A stretch of DNA of 64,000 nt. It comes from Lachnospiraceae bacterium (GTDB lineage: Bacteria > Bacillota > Clostridia > Lachnospirales > Lachnospiraceae). The DNA lies in contig JAILHF010000017.1 in assembly GCA_024696005.1 (NCBI GenBank), positions 37,593 to 101,592 on the forward strand, written 5' to 3'. Both the position numbers and the translations under genes were made by a program. Numbering within the stretch: position 1 is the stretch's first letter; the number at the start of each line of letters is the position of its first letter. This document shows, one piece after another, positions 43,935-52,277 of the stretch. The notes under the pieces were generated by a model. It searched no databases, was not told the DNA's origin, and saw only the letters and a list, made by a program, of their open reading frames with translations.

Positions 43935-44531
43935 ATGGAAAATGAAGTGATGGTAAGGCTGCTGGCGGAAGTTGCGGAGAGCGGGAAGGAGGAAAGCCTT
44001 GCGAAGCTGAAAGCTCCGGTTTACAGCTGCGTGGACGGACTGATCCGTGCAAAGAACTTCCGCTTCTGGCCCAGTTGGGACGAAGAGGATTTCAAGTCGG
44101 AGGTGTTCACCCGCGTGTACCGGAATGCGGCATCCTACGATGAGAGCAGGGCGCACTTCAGCACCTGGGTAAAAATGCTGGCCGAAGGGATCTACTTCAA
44201 TGTCCGGAAACGCGAAAAGAAGCTGGTCACGGTTCCCGACGTCGTGCCCGATCCGGAGACGGGAGAAGAGATCAGCATCGTCGATCTGTACCTGTCTGCC
44301 CCCTCCTGTGAGGATGAGGTGATGCTCCGGGAGGACATGGAATATCTGAGAAGTTCGATCGAAAAGCTTCCCTGGGTGCAGCGGGAGGCGATGGAGCTTA
44401 ATCTGCAGGGGCTGAGCGGATCGGAGGCAGCCGAGATCCAGGGCTGCGATCCGGAGAACGCGTACCGCCGTCTCTGCCGCGCCCGCAGGAAGCTCCGTGA
44501 AAGAGCATATTTTGACTACGAAGACCGCTGA
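43935..44531 (+). CDS. ECF-like sigma-70 family factor
   Basis: 198 residues. The region-2 helix is recognisable (WDEEDFKSEVFTRVYRNAASYD, then HFSTWVKMLAEGIYFNVRKREKK), and region 4 is a typical helix-turn-helix (LPWVQREAMELNLQGLSGSEAAEIQGCDPENAYRRLCRARRKLRE). The spacing and length fit a group IV sigma factor. No anti-sigma gene lies next to it. Its long hairpin leader suggests RNA-level control. It may serve the ClpP/VirD4/HsdM-like genes upstream; this is position-based inference only. ATG 43935 follows AAAGGAG. Confidence 0.8.
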   Translation: MENEVMVRLLAEVAESGKEESLAKLKAPVYSCVDGLIRAKNFRFWPSWDEEDFKSEVFTRVYRNAASYDESRAHFSTWVKMLAEGIYFNVRKREKKLVTVPDVVPDPETGEEISIVDLYLSAPSCEDEVMLREDMEYLRSSIEKLPWVQREAMELNLQGLSGSEAAEIQGCDPENAYRRLCRARRKLRERAYFDYEDR

Positions 44532-44537
44532 AACGAA

Positions 44538-44568
44538 AATGCCACGGGGCTTGTCCCCGTGGCATTTC
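44538..44568. terminator. bidirectional terminator
   Basis: A perfect 13-bp stem, arms 44538-44550 and 44556-44568 (ATGCCACGGGG/CCCCGTGGCAT), between the convergent sigma and GH9 genes. A-rich and T-rich ends suit both directions. Confidence 0.85.
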
Positions 44569-44577
44569 GGAAGCGCA

Positions 44578-46965
44578 TCATTGGATCACGATCTTTGTTC
44601 TGTATTCAATGCCGTCAACGATGGCTTTCAATTCGTATTCTCCCGGAACCTGTCCGTTGACTTTGATCTTGCGGAGGTCTTTGACGGGGGTGAGTGTCAG
44701 CGGAGCGCCGCCGGCGTCCCAGGTCACCGCGGTGTAGCTGCTCACATTTTTAAGAGTGACCGTTTTTGTCTTTCCTGCTCTGATGCGTGTGCTCTCGGCG
44801 ATCTTCGGGATCTTTACTTTTATCGTGGCTTTGTATTTCGCGGCGTATTTCCCATCCCCGATCACACAGCTGACGGTGACGTTTCCGTTCCCCACGGCAC
44901 GCAGGGTCGAGCCGTTCAATTCGGCAGCTTTGCATTTTGCCGGGATCTGCCAGCTGTAGGGCAGCCGGGCGGGAATGCCGCTGATGAAGAGTTCTGCATC
45001 GATCGTCTGTCCGGCGTGGGTCAGGTCAAAGCGCTTCCCGTTGCTGTCCGCAAAACGGAATACGGGTTTGCTGATCTCGATCTTGAAGGAAACGCAGGGA
45101 ACATATTTCTTTCCTGCTTTCCGATACCCGGTAATGGTCACCGTGCCGGCTTTCTTTGCCCGCACGATGCCTTTCCGGTTGACGGAGGCCAGGCGCGTTG
45201 CGTCGGATTTGTACTTTGTCGGCATCATGCCGTCTCCGACCCGTGAGCGGATGATCTCCGTGATATCCGTTTTCTGCTTCACGACCATCGAACAGCTTCC
45301 GGCATCGACGATGACAGGCGGCTCATCGGGGACCGGGGAAGGAGCGGTACCGGTCGGTGACACGTTTGCGGAAACGGTAGGCGTGGGAGATGTGGCCGGT
45401 GATACATTCGCGGAAACGGTAGGCGAAGGGCCGTCAGTCGGCGTCGCGTCCGCGGAAACGGTCGGTGTAGGTTCAGTGGTCGGTGTGGGATCCGTGGGCG
45501 TTGCACCGTTGCTGTACAGTTCCGCCAGTCCCGCGCAGGCCAGGACGAAACAGCCGCTGTAATCGAGCGCTGATTCCGTATACTGGTAACTGTTGACGTC
45601 ATCCACGTAACCGTTGGCGTCCGGCCCTCCGATCAGAGCCCCGCGGAGCGTGTATTTTGCGTTGTTCTTGTCGGGATTGGCAGCGCGGTGATGGATGTGC
45701 GTCGGGTTGTTCCCGTAACCGATCAGAAAGCTGTAATGGTAGGGATTGTTCCCGAGGATATAATCCATCTGGTATTTCGAGGCCTTTGCGTATGCGGAAT
45801 CCGCCTTCCCTTTTGCCAGGACCAGTGCCGTCATCTGCATGGCGCAGTTATAACGCGAGACGCCCCAGGTCACATTGAAGTCGTTGTAATGGCTGTCGGA
45901 CAGCCCCAGCTTGTTCGTGTAGGCAAAGCGCAGGGCGCCTTCATAAGCGCTCTCGCCCGTTTTTTTGTACATGAGAGCCGAAAAGCCCTGCCAGACCTTG
46001 TCCCAGGTGTAGAAATCGTAATCGCCGTAATAAGCTCCCTGATAAATGTAATTGCCTTCCGACGGCTCATATGCGGGCTTGTCTCCTTCACCGAGGACCC
46101 AGAGCCAGGCTTCGGCCATGGCCGTTTCATCCAGGGCGTAATGCGTTTCGCTGCCGTAGTATCCGGCTGTATTATAGAAGGAATTCAAGCCGCCCAGGTC
46201 ATTGCCCTGATGCTCTTTCCCGAATTTGAGAAGCGCTTTCGCGTATCGGATGCATTTTGCCGCATAGGAAGAATCCGCATCCTTATAGAGCCAGGCGGTG
46301 CCGGCGATCGCCGCTGCCATCTCGCCGCAGACAGCGGTATTGTTGGCATCCGCCTTCAGCCAGTAGGTGGTGCGTTCGTAATCCTGTGTCTCGGGCGCGG
46401 TCCAGATGTCGTGATCGACATGACCGTTTCCGACCACATGACAGATCGCGACAACCTCCCCGCTTCCGTCCAGGAAGGTCGTTTTCATCAGATAATCGGC
46501 ATTTCGTTTCGCGATGGCCAGAAGGTGCTCCTTCGCACCGGCCTTTTCATAGATGCCCGGATGCAGATATTCGGACAGGGCCAGGCTGCTCCCGGCAAAG
46601 CCCATGGTCAGGTTGAATTTGACATGGTCGCCGGCATCGTGATACCCGCCGGAAACATCCACTTTGCCGTCACCGTCCGGATCGACGACGGAGCGGTATT
46701 CCTCCGGGAAATTGTCGGCCTTGCTGAGCAGGGCCTCAGCGTCATATGTGTGGCAGTTTCCGCGCCAGCTCACGCCCAGGCTGCCGACATCACAGCCGCA
46801 GGCGTTTTCGTCAAAGAAATCGAGAGCCAGTGCAAGGATCGCCGCGTAATCGTTTTCGTCCCCGGCGGCGCTGACCTGTCCGCCCCAAAGCAGATCTCCT
46901 GCCAGGGACAGCAGCAGAAGCAGGCTCAGCAGGCCGGCCAGCATCCTTTTTGTGTTTATCTTCAT
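44578..46965 (-). CDS. secreted GH9 endoglucanase with Ig-like modules
   Basis: 795 residues. A signal peptide (to about VSA at 33) is followed by a GH9 catalytic domain: SGGYHDAGDH (106-114) holds the catalytic Asp, THIHHRAANPD the substrate loop, and YTESALDY the acid Glu. Next come a Thr/Pro/Ser-rich linker with TPTVSA repeats (about 485-555) and two Big2-like Ig domains with TVTITGYRKAGKKYV and KTKTVTLKNVS. It cleaves beta-1,4-glucan outside the cell. There is no dockerin or LPXTG, so it is free or wall-bound by the Ig modules. ATG with GGAGGAG 8 bases upstream. Confidence 0.93.
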   Translation of the reverse strand: MKINTKRMLAGLLSLLLLLSLAGDLLWGGQVSAAGDENDYAAILALALDFFDENACGCDVGSLGVSWRGNCHTYDAEALLSKADNFPEEYRSVVDPDGDGKVDVSGGYHDAGDHVKFNLTMGFAGSSLALSEYLHPGIYEKAGAKEHLLAIAKRNADYLMKTTFLDGSGEVVAICHVVGNGHVDHDIWTAPETQDYERTTYWLKADANNTAVCGEMAAAIAGTAWLYKDADSSYAAKCIRYAKALLKFGKEHQGNDLGGLNSFYNTAGYYGSETHYALDETAMAEAWLWVLGEGDKPAYEPSEGNYIYQGAYYGDYDFYTWDKVWQGFSALMYKKTGESAYEGALRFAYTNKLGLSDSHYNDFNVTWGVSRYNCAMQMTALVLAKGKADSAYAKASKYQMDYILGNNPYHYSFLIGYGNNPTHIHHRAANPDKNNAKYTLRGALIGGPDANGYVDDVNSYQYTESALDYSGCFVLACAGLAELYSNGATPTDPTPTTEPTPTVSADATPTDGPSPTVSANVSPATSPTPTVSANVSPTGTAPSPVPDEPPVIVDAGSCSMVVKQKTDITEIIRSRVGDGMMPTKYKSDATRLASVNRKGIVRAKKAGTVTITGYRKAGKKYVPCVSFKIEISKPVFRFADSNGKRFDLTHAGQTIDAELFISGIPARLPYSWQIPAKCKAAELNGSTLRAVGNGNVTVSCVIGDGKYAAKYKATIKVKIPKIAESTRIRAGKTKTVTLKNVSSYTAVTWDAGGAPLTLTPVKDLRKIKVNGQVPGEYELKAIVDGIEYRTKIVIQ

Positions 46966-47078
46966 ATTACATGCTCCTCCGGATCAGACTCCGGGCCGTG
47001 CATTCTGCTGCGTGACCGCGGGCCGGTATTTAGCTCAGTATATCATCTGTCCCGCTGCCCCGCAATGGCTCAAAAAGC

Positions 47079-47107
47079 TTGACGGGCAGAGGGTGGCAAG
47101 GTAAAAT
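47079..47107 (+). promoter_or_regulatory. promoter of the zinc-ribbon/J-domain operon
   Basis: TTGACG (47079-47084), 17 bases, TAAAAT (47102-47107). Confidence 0.65.
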
Positions 47108-47157
47108 GACAGAGGTGCCCGTGGGTGAAGTTTTCAGGCAGTTAAGGGGATAAAAGT

Positions 47158-48000
47158 ATGCAGACAAAATGTGAGTATTGCGGCAGTTTTTATGACGATA
47201 CCCTGGAAAAGTGTCCCAATTGCGGAGCCACGAACAACAACATCCGCCGGATCTCCCAGGGAGTGCCGACGACCATTGAGGAACTGAAGCAGTATTGCGC
47301 CGATCACAACGTTCCTCTGGTCCCGATGCGTTTCCACATCGGGGAAGACTACAAGGGCGCCAAGGCTTACGGCATTTACCGTGACGGGGACAAGGTCATC
47401 GTCTACAAGAACAAGGCGGACGGCACCAGAGCCGTGCGTTATTCGGGAACGGACGAAGCCTATGCCGTAAACGAGATCTACCAGAAGCTCAGGACCGAAT
47501 ACAACGGGCACAAAGAGGCAAATGCCTCCAGACCGCCCCAGCATGCCCAGCCTCAAAGAAACCACGGATCGAATAAAAGGAGGCGCAGAGGCGGCCTTTC
47601 CTCGACGTGGATCGCCGTTCTGGTGGTGGTGGCGCTGATCATCCTGATCGCGATCTGTTCGGATGACGGCAGCGGTTATTACCGCTACGAGGACAATTAT
47701 TACTACAAGCGGCCGAACGGCAGCTGGTATCTGTACAATACGCTGGTGGATGACTGGGAACCCTCAGCCGTGCCGACGGATGACATGTCGGATTACTGGT
47801 CCGGGAGCTCTTACGACAGCAGCTACGGCATTGAGAATTTTTCGGACTCCGAATATTATGACCCGTCGGATTACGAGACTTCCAGTTCCTATGACGATGA
47901 TGACAGCAGCTGGAGCAGTTCCTGGGACGATGATGACGATTGGGATTCCGGCAGTGACTGGGACTGGGATTCCGGCAGCGACTGGGATTCCGACTGGTAA
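47158..48000 (+). CDS. zinc-ribbon membrane protein with Asp/Ser/Trp-rich tail
   Basis: 280 residues. An N-terminal zinc ribbon (CEYCGS ... CPNCGA) and a globular part come first. A Pro/Gln/Arg stretch and a membrane segment (WIAVLVVVALIILIAIC, near 159-176) follow. The outside tail (about 180-280) is rich in Tyr, Asp, Ser and Trp and ends with repeats of DWDSGSDWDW type. The tail is very acidic and low in complexity, possibly calcium-binding. The zinc ribbon would be cytoplasmic. Family unknown. First of three genes. Confidence 0.7.
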   Translation: MQTKCEYCGSFYDDTLEKCPNCGATNNNIRRISQGVPTTIEELKQYCADHNVPLVPMRFHIGEDYKGAKAYGIYRDGDKVIVYKNKADGTRAVRYSGTDEAYAVNEIYQKLRTEYNGHKEANASRPPQHAQPQRNHGSNKRRRRGGLSSTWIAVLVVVALIILIAICSDDGSGYYRYEDNYYYKRPNGSWYLYNTLVDDWEPSAVPTDDMSDYWSGSSYDSSYGIENFSDSEYYDPSDYETSSSYDDDDSSWSSSWDDDDDWDSGSDWDWDSGSDWDSDW

Positions 48001-48085
48001 GGGACGCTTACCTCCGGCGGAGGACTGTCAAACGGGATGAAGTGCAGCGATCCCGGAACTATCCTGAGAAAGGGAGCATTGTAAA

Positions 48086-48550
48086 ATGAAGGATTCATAC
48101 GAAGTCCTGGGCCTGAACTATACGGCATCGGACGATGAAGTGAAACGGGCTTATAAGGAGCTTTTGCGGAAATACCATCCGGACAACTATGCCGGGACCA
48201 ACAATCCCCTGGCAGAGCTGGCGGAGGAAAAGTTCAAGGAAGTGCAGGAAGCCTACCAGGATATCATGGACCGCCGTGCTCACGGGGATTACGGCCCCAT
48301 CGGCGGCTACCAGCAGGGCCCTTACGGTCAGTCCGGCTACAACAACGGCGGATACGACCAGGGCGCGAACAGCGGGACATGGCAGCAGCAGTCCTATCAG
48401 CAGAACTACCAGAACTACGGGAACATGTACGGACGTCCCACCCGCTACAGGGGCGGGGACGGCTGCGGCACCGGAAACTTTTGCTGTGATCTGTGGATCG
48501 CCGATACGCTCTGCGAGTGCATGGGCGGAGATCTCTGCAACTGCATGTAA
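48086..48550 (+). CDS. J-domain protein with Gln/Gly/Tyr-rich and Cys-rich tail
   Basis: 154 residues. The N-terminal 65 are a complete J domain with the HPD motif (KYHPDN), which stimulates DnaK-type ATPases. The middle is rich in Gly, Gln, Tyr and Asn (GYQQGPYGQSGYNNGGY), prion-like. The last 30 residues hold eight cysteines (CGTGNFCCDLW, CECMGGDLCNCM), a possible metal-binding or lipid-modified end. There is no membrane segment. It sits between two membrane-protein genes, so it may work at the membrane. Confidence 0.8.
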   Translation: MKDSYEVLGLNYTASDDEVKRAYKELLRKYHPDNYAGTNNPLAELAEEKFKEVQEAYQDIMDRRAHGDYGPIGGYQQGPYGQSGYNNGGYDQGANSGTWQQQSYQQNYQNYGNMYGRPTRYRGGDGCGTGNFCCDLWIADTLCECMGGDLCNCM

Positions 48551-48553
48551 GAG

Positions 48554-49129
48554 ATGAGAAAGACAACGGGACTGGCTGTAGCGGGACTTTGCACGGCACT
48601 GGCGGTGCTGGCTGTCGTCGGCGGCGCTTATATCCGGATCAATACCCTGTTTCTGATCGCCCTCGCGGCATTTCTCTGCGGGACGGCATCGGAACGCTGC
48701 GGGATGGCTTATGGCTGCAGCTCCCTGGTGGCGGCATTTCTGCTTGCTCTCATACTATCTCCCGAAAAACTGCAGTGCCTGACGTTTCTGGGAACGGGGA
48801 TCTATGTGCAGGTCTGTGAGTGGCTGGCGATGCGGCGCAGGCAGGATAAAGCGCCCGGGCGGGTCGCGGCCTGGATCATAAGGATGGCGGCCTGGATCGT
48901 TTTTCTGGCATCGGCCCTTGTGCTCTATCAGCTGCTGGTGGGCAACGTGACGGAAGCCATTCGGGAAGCGCTTCCCTTTGAAGCCGCGACCTTTCCGGCC
49001 ATATTGCTATTTTCGGCAGCAGCCCTGGCGGCAGGTGTGGTGCTTGCTTTTGCTTACGAATCCTTCCTGATCCTGTTGAGACGGAGGGTTTTCCGCGAAG
49101 ACTTTGAGGGGCGGGATCCCCGCGAATAA
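48554..49129 (+). CDS. hypothetical membrane protein
   Basis: 191 residues with about five membrane segments (TGLAVAGLCTALAVLAVVGG, FLIALAAFLCG, LVAAFLLALIL, WIVFLASALVLYQLL, ILLFSAAALAAGVVLAF). The size and topology resemble DUF2232-like or ECF-transporter S-type proteins, but I see no decisive motif. It begins 3 bases after the J-domain gene with no strong ribosome site, so translation is probably coupled. Confidence 0.6.
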   Translation: MRKTTGLAVAGLCTALAVLAVVGGAYIRINTLFLIALAAFLCGTASERCGMAYGCSSLVAAFLLALILSPEKLQCLTFLGTGIYVQVCEWLAMRRRQDKAPGRVAAWIIRMAAWIVFLASALVLYQLLVGNVTEAIREALPFEAATFPAILLFSAAALAAGVVLAFAYESFLILLRRRVFREDFEGRDPRE

Positions 49130-49153
49130 AGCCTGTCGACATCGCCCTTTCTC

Positions 49154-49182
49154 TTGTCAATGACCGGCGGATATGGTAATAT
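49154..49182 (+). promoter_or_regulatory. promoter of the DUF436-GH9-PAP2 operon
   Basis: TTGTCA (49154-49159), 17 bases, TAATAT (49177-49182) with extended TGG. The leader is about 85 bases. Confidence 0.7.
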
Positions 49183-49274
49183 GGGTTGACATAAATTTTG
49201 CCCGGAACCGGCTTCATCCGGCCCCGGAAATGCGGAATAAATGACGGTATTTTAGGATACAGAAGGACCGGATT

Positions 49275-49826
49275 ATGGAGATCAGAGAAGAAACCTATCG
49301 TTGCGTGTGCGAGATCGCGGAGCTGGCAAAGCTCAAGGCCGGCGATCTTTTTGTGATCGGCTGCTCGACCAGTGCGGTACAGGGCGAGCTCATCGGAACG
49401 CATTCGAGCGTGGAGCTCGGCGCGGAGCTGTGGGCCGGTGCGGACAGAGCCGTGAAGGAATGGGGGCTTTTGCTTGCCGTGCAGTGCTGCGAGCATCTCA
49501 ACCGCGCGCTGGTCACGGAATGGTCCACGATGGAACGATATGGTTTTGAACAGGTAAATGCGATCCCGCAGCCCAAGGCCGGCGGTTCTTTCGCCACGCA
49601 GGCGTACGCGAATCTGCAGGATCCGGTGCTTGTGGCGGACATCCGCGCACAGGCGCTTGCGGGAATGGACATCGGCGGCGTATTGATCGGCATGCACGTA
49701 AAGCCGGTCGTGGTTCCGCTCAAGCTAAGGCAGAATACCATTGGAGAGGCGAGGATCATCGCGGCCAGACACCGTCCCCGCTTTGTGGGTGGCAGTCGTG
49801 CCGTATATGATGAGTCTCTGGAATAA
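49275..49826 (+). CDS. DUF436 (TIGR01440/YwlG) family protein
   Basis: 183 residues matching the conserved Firmicutes family of unknown function: FVIGCSTSAVQGELIGTHSS near the N-terminus, QCCEHLNRALV and IGGVLIGMHVKPVVVPL later. Soluble. It starts an operon with a cytoplasmic GH9 enzyme and a PAP2 phosphatase. Confidence 0.88.
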   Translation: MEIREETYRCVCEIAELAKLKAGDLFVIGCSTSAVQGELIGTHSSVELGAELWAGADRAVKEWGLLLAVQCCEHLNRALVTEWSTMERYGFEQVNAIPQPKAGGSFATQAYANLQDPVLVADIRAQALAGMDIGGVLIGMHVKPVVVPLKLRQNTIGEARIIAARHRPRFVGGSRAVYDESLE

Positions 49827-49844
49827 GAGACGGAGGAGAGGGTT

Positions 49845-51437
49845 ATGATAGCGGTCAATCAGTCGGGGTATGTGACGAAAGGGGTGAAGCACGCTACGAT
49901 AGCGGGCGCGAAGCACTATGAACTTCATGACGCGAAGGGCAGCGTGGTGCTGTCCGGCGACGTCAAACTGATACATGATGAAAACAGCGGAGCAGAAGCG
50001 GGGCTGATCGATTTTTCCGAAGTGGAAAAGGCCGGTACCTATTATTTTACCGATGAAAAAGGCTCGCAGAGCGCGCGCTTTGTCATCGGCCGCAAGCCGT
50101 ACGGGGATCTTTACAGGGATGCCATGCGCATGTTTTATTTCCAGCGCTGCGGCATGGAGTTGACGCCGGAGTATGCGGGAAAGTTCGCGCACAAGGCCTG
50201 CCACTGCATGGAGGCCAGGGTTCTGAAAAGCCGCCCTGCCAGAAGGCAGAAACTTTTGGGCGGCTGGCACGATGCCGGTGATTACGGGCGTTACGTGACG
50301 GCAGGTGCTGTGGCGCTTGCACATATGCTTTATGCATTTGAGATGAAGCCGAAGGCTTTTGATGTTTCCTTAAACATACCCGAGAGCGGCAGCGGCATTC
50401 CGGACATCCTGAGCGAATGCGCCTGGGAGCTGGACTGGATGCTGCAGATGCAGGAAAAGGACGGCGGTGTGCACCACAAGGCCACATCTATGCACTTTGC
50501 CGATTTTATCATGCCCGAAGACGACAGGCTGGTGCCGGTGATGACACCGGTCTCGTCGCTGGCGACCGCGGATCAGGCAGCCGTCATGGCGCTGGCTTCC
50601 CGCATTTACGAGCCTTACGATAAGAAGCGCGCGGCAAAGTATAAAAAGTCCGCCCTGCTGGCAGCCAAATGGCTGCAGGCCAATCCGGACTTCCTCTTTA
50701 AGAATCCTTCCGATGTGCACACCGGAACCTATGAAGACCGCTGTGATGCGGACGAGCGTCTGTGGGCGGCTGCAGAGCTTTATCTGCTGGACGGAAAGGA
50801 TGAATGGATCTGGCTGATCCGGCAGATCCTGGAGATCCGTGTCAATACCACCGCGCTGGGCTGGGCCGATGTGGGAGGCCTGGCTGCAATGGCAGTGCTT
50901 CTTTCGCCTGCGGGGACCTTCCCGAAAGACCTGCGCACGAGATTTAAGGAGCTCTGGATCGAAGGAGCTGACCGCCTGGTCACCATAGCTTCCGAGAATC
51001 CTTATGAGCTGGCCTTCCGCCCCTATGAATTCCACTGGGGCAGCAACATGCAGGTGCTGTGCAATGCGATGGTGCTGCTCTTTGCCCATCATCTGACAAA
51101 GGATAAAAAATACGCCGACTACGCCCGCTTCCAGCTGGACTACATCCTGGGACGCAATGCCCTTGATATCAGTTATGTAACGGGACACGGCGAGCGCGCT
51201 TTTAAGGATCCCCATAACCGGCCCACGGTGGCGGACGGGATCGAAGAGGTCATTCCCGGTTTTGTTTCGGGCGGACCCAATGCACACGGAGGCGATACCA
51301 TTGCCAACCGCGAGACACTTAAGGGAAAGGCACCTATGTGCTGCTACGCGGACGACTGGAGGAGCTACAGTACGAACGAGATCACGATCTACTGGAATTC
51401 GCCTCTGGTCTTTGTACTTGCTTATCTGGGGGCGTAA
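49845..51437 (+). CDS. cytoplasmic GH9 glucanase with CelD_N-type Ig domain
   Basis: 530 residues and no signal peptide. An N-terminal Ig-like domain (INVNQ-type start MIAVNQSGYVTKG) is typical of GH9 subgroup E2. The GH9 barrel has GGWHDAGDYGRYV (catalytic Asp), DPHNRPTVADG (substrate loop) and DWRSYSTNEITIYWN (acid Glu). As it stays in the cytoplasm it probably cleaves imported cello- or beta-gluco-oligosaccharides, or a glucosamine variant. ATG 49845 lies 18 bases after the DUF436 gene. Confidence 0.9.
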   Translation: MIAVNQSGYVTKGVKHATIAGAKHYELHDAKGSVVLSGDVKLIHDENSGAEAGLIDFSEVEKAGTYYFTDEKGSQSARFVIGRKPYGDLYRDAMRMFYFQRCGMELTPEYAGKFAHKACHCMEARVLKSRPARRQKLLGGWHDAGDYGRYVTAGAVALAHMLYAFEMKPKAFDVSLNIPESGSGIPDILSECAWELDWMLQMQEKDGGVHHKATSMHFADFIMPEDDRLVPVMTPVSSLATADQAAVMALASRIYEPYDKKRAAKYKKSALLAAKWLQANPDFLFKNPSDVHTGTYEDRCDADERLWAAAELYLLDGKDEWIWLIRQILEIRVNTTALGWADVGGLAAMAVLLSPAGTFPKDLRTRFKELWIEGADRLVTIASENPYELAFRPYEFHWGSNMQVLCNAMVLLFAHHLTKDKKYADYARFQLDYILGRNALDISYVTGHGERAFKDPHNRPTVADGIEEVIPGFVSGGPNAHGGDTIANRETLKGKAPMCCYADDWRSYSTNEITIYWNSPLVFVLAYLGA

Positions 51438-51440
51438 GAG

Positions 51441-52076
51441 ATGCCGGGAGATTGGATTGCCGGAGAAGGGCAGCTTCTGTTAGACATTCAGGAATACATC
51501 CGTCAGGGATGGCTCACGCCGATCATGGTGTTCATCACGCATCTGGCGAAAGCCGGGATCTTCTGGATCCTGGTAACGCTTTTCCTTCTGGCGCGAAAAG
51601 ACACGAGGCGCATCGGCATCGTGGTGGGCTTTGCCATGGTCATCGAGGTGATCGTCTGTAACCTGATCCTGAAGAATATCGTTGCACGGCCGCGGCCCTA
51701 CGAGATGATCGAGCAGCTCATCTGCATCGTGCCGCATCAATGGGATTATTCCTTCCCTTCGGGACATACGGGCTTTTCCTTTGCCGTATCCTCCACCCTT
51801 CCCTGGATGAAGGTGAAAAAGCGTTATGCCATTCCGCTGATCGTTGTGGCGGTGCTCATCGGGCTGTCGCGGCTCTATGTGGGTGTTCATTGGCCCACGG
51901 ATGTGCTGGCGGGCATGGTGGTCGGCTGCATCGCCGGAGCGGCGGCATATTTCCTTTATACGCGCTGTCTGGAAAAGGTCCTGCCGAAAAAGATGATGGG
52001 CTTCGTGATGGATTTCTCACTGGCGGATCCCTTCGGGAAGAAGGCAGGCAAGGATTCCGACAGGAAAGCATCCTGA
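51441..52076 (+). CDS. PAP2 family lipid phosphatase
   Basis: 211 residues with five to six membrane segments. The three PAP2 motifs are present: KNIVARPRP, PSGHT and SRLYVGVHWPTD. It is likely to dephosphorylate undecaprenyl pyrophosphate or phosphatidate at the outer face of the membrane. It starts 3 bases after the GH9 gene and is followed by a terminator. Confidence 0.9.
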   Translation: MPGDWIAGEGQLLLDIQEYIRQGWLTPIMVFITHLAKAGIFWILVTLFLLARKDTRRIGIVVGFAMVIEVIVCNLILKNIVARPRPYEMIEQLICIVPHQWDYSFPSGHTGFSFAVSSTLPWMKVKKRYAIPLIVVAVLIGLSRLYVGVHWPTDVLAGMVVGCIAGAAAYFLYTRCLEKVLPKKMMGFVMDFSLADPFGKKAGKDSDRKAS

Positions 52077-52098
52077 GTTAAATACGATCCTGAATGCG

Positions 52099-52126
52099 AA
52101 AGAAAGGCTCCGGCCTTTCTTTTTTT
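52099..52126 (+). terminator. intrinsic terminator after the PAP2 gene
   Basis: AGAAAGGC (52101-52108) with GCCTTTCT (52113-52120), loop TCCG, and T7. Confidence 0.85.
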
Positions 52127-52127
52127 C

Positions 52128-52154
52128 CTTACAAAAATGTAAGCATATTGTAAG
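52128..52154 (+). promoter_or_regulatory. operator-like repeats upstream of the Ere homologue
   Basis: CTTACA (52128-52133) and TGTAAG (52138-52143) form a 16-base palindrome. A third half-site, TGTAAG, follows at 52149-52154, 11 bases (one helical turn) after the second. A perfect TATAAT lies at 52188-52193 with no good -35, so the sites are placed as for an activator. Read on the - strand, TTACA-N6-TTACA resembles OmpR/PhoP-type boxes. Confidence 0.55.
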
Positions 52155-52277
52155 CCGCCTGAATGGAATTGCGCTCCCGCGCAGAGGTATAATCATGTCA
52201 GTCAGAAAGAGATACGCGGACCCCGCGGGGGGAAGCGATCACGAAAATGACGAAACAGTCGATAAGGAGAAAAGATC

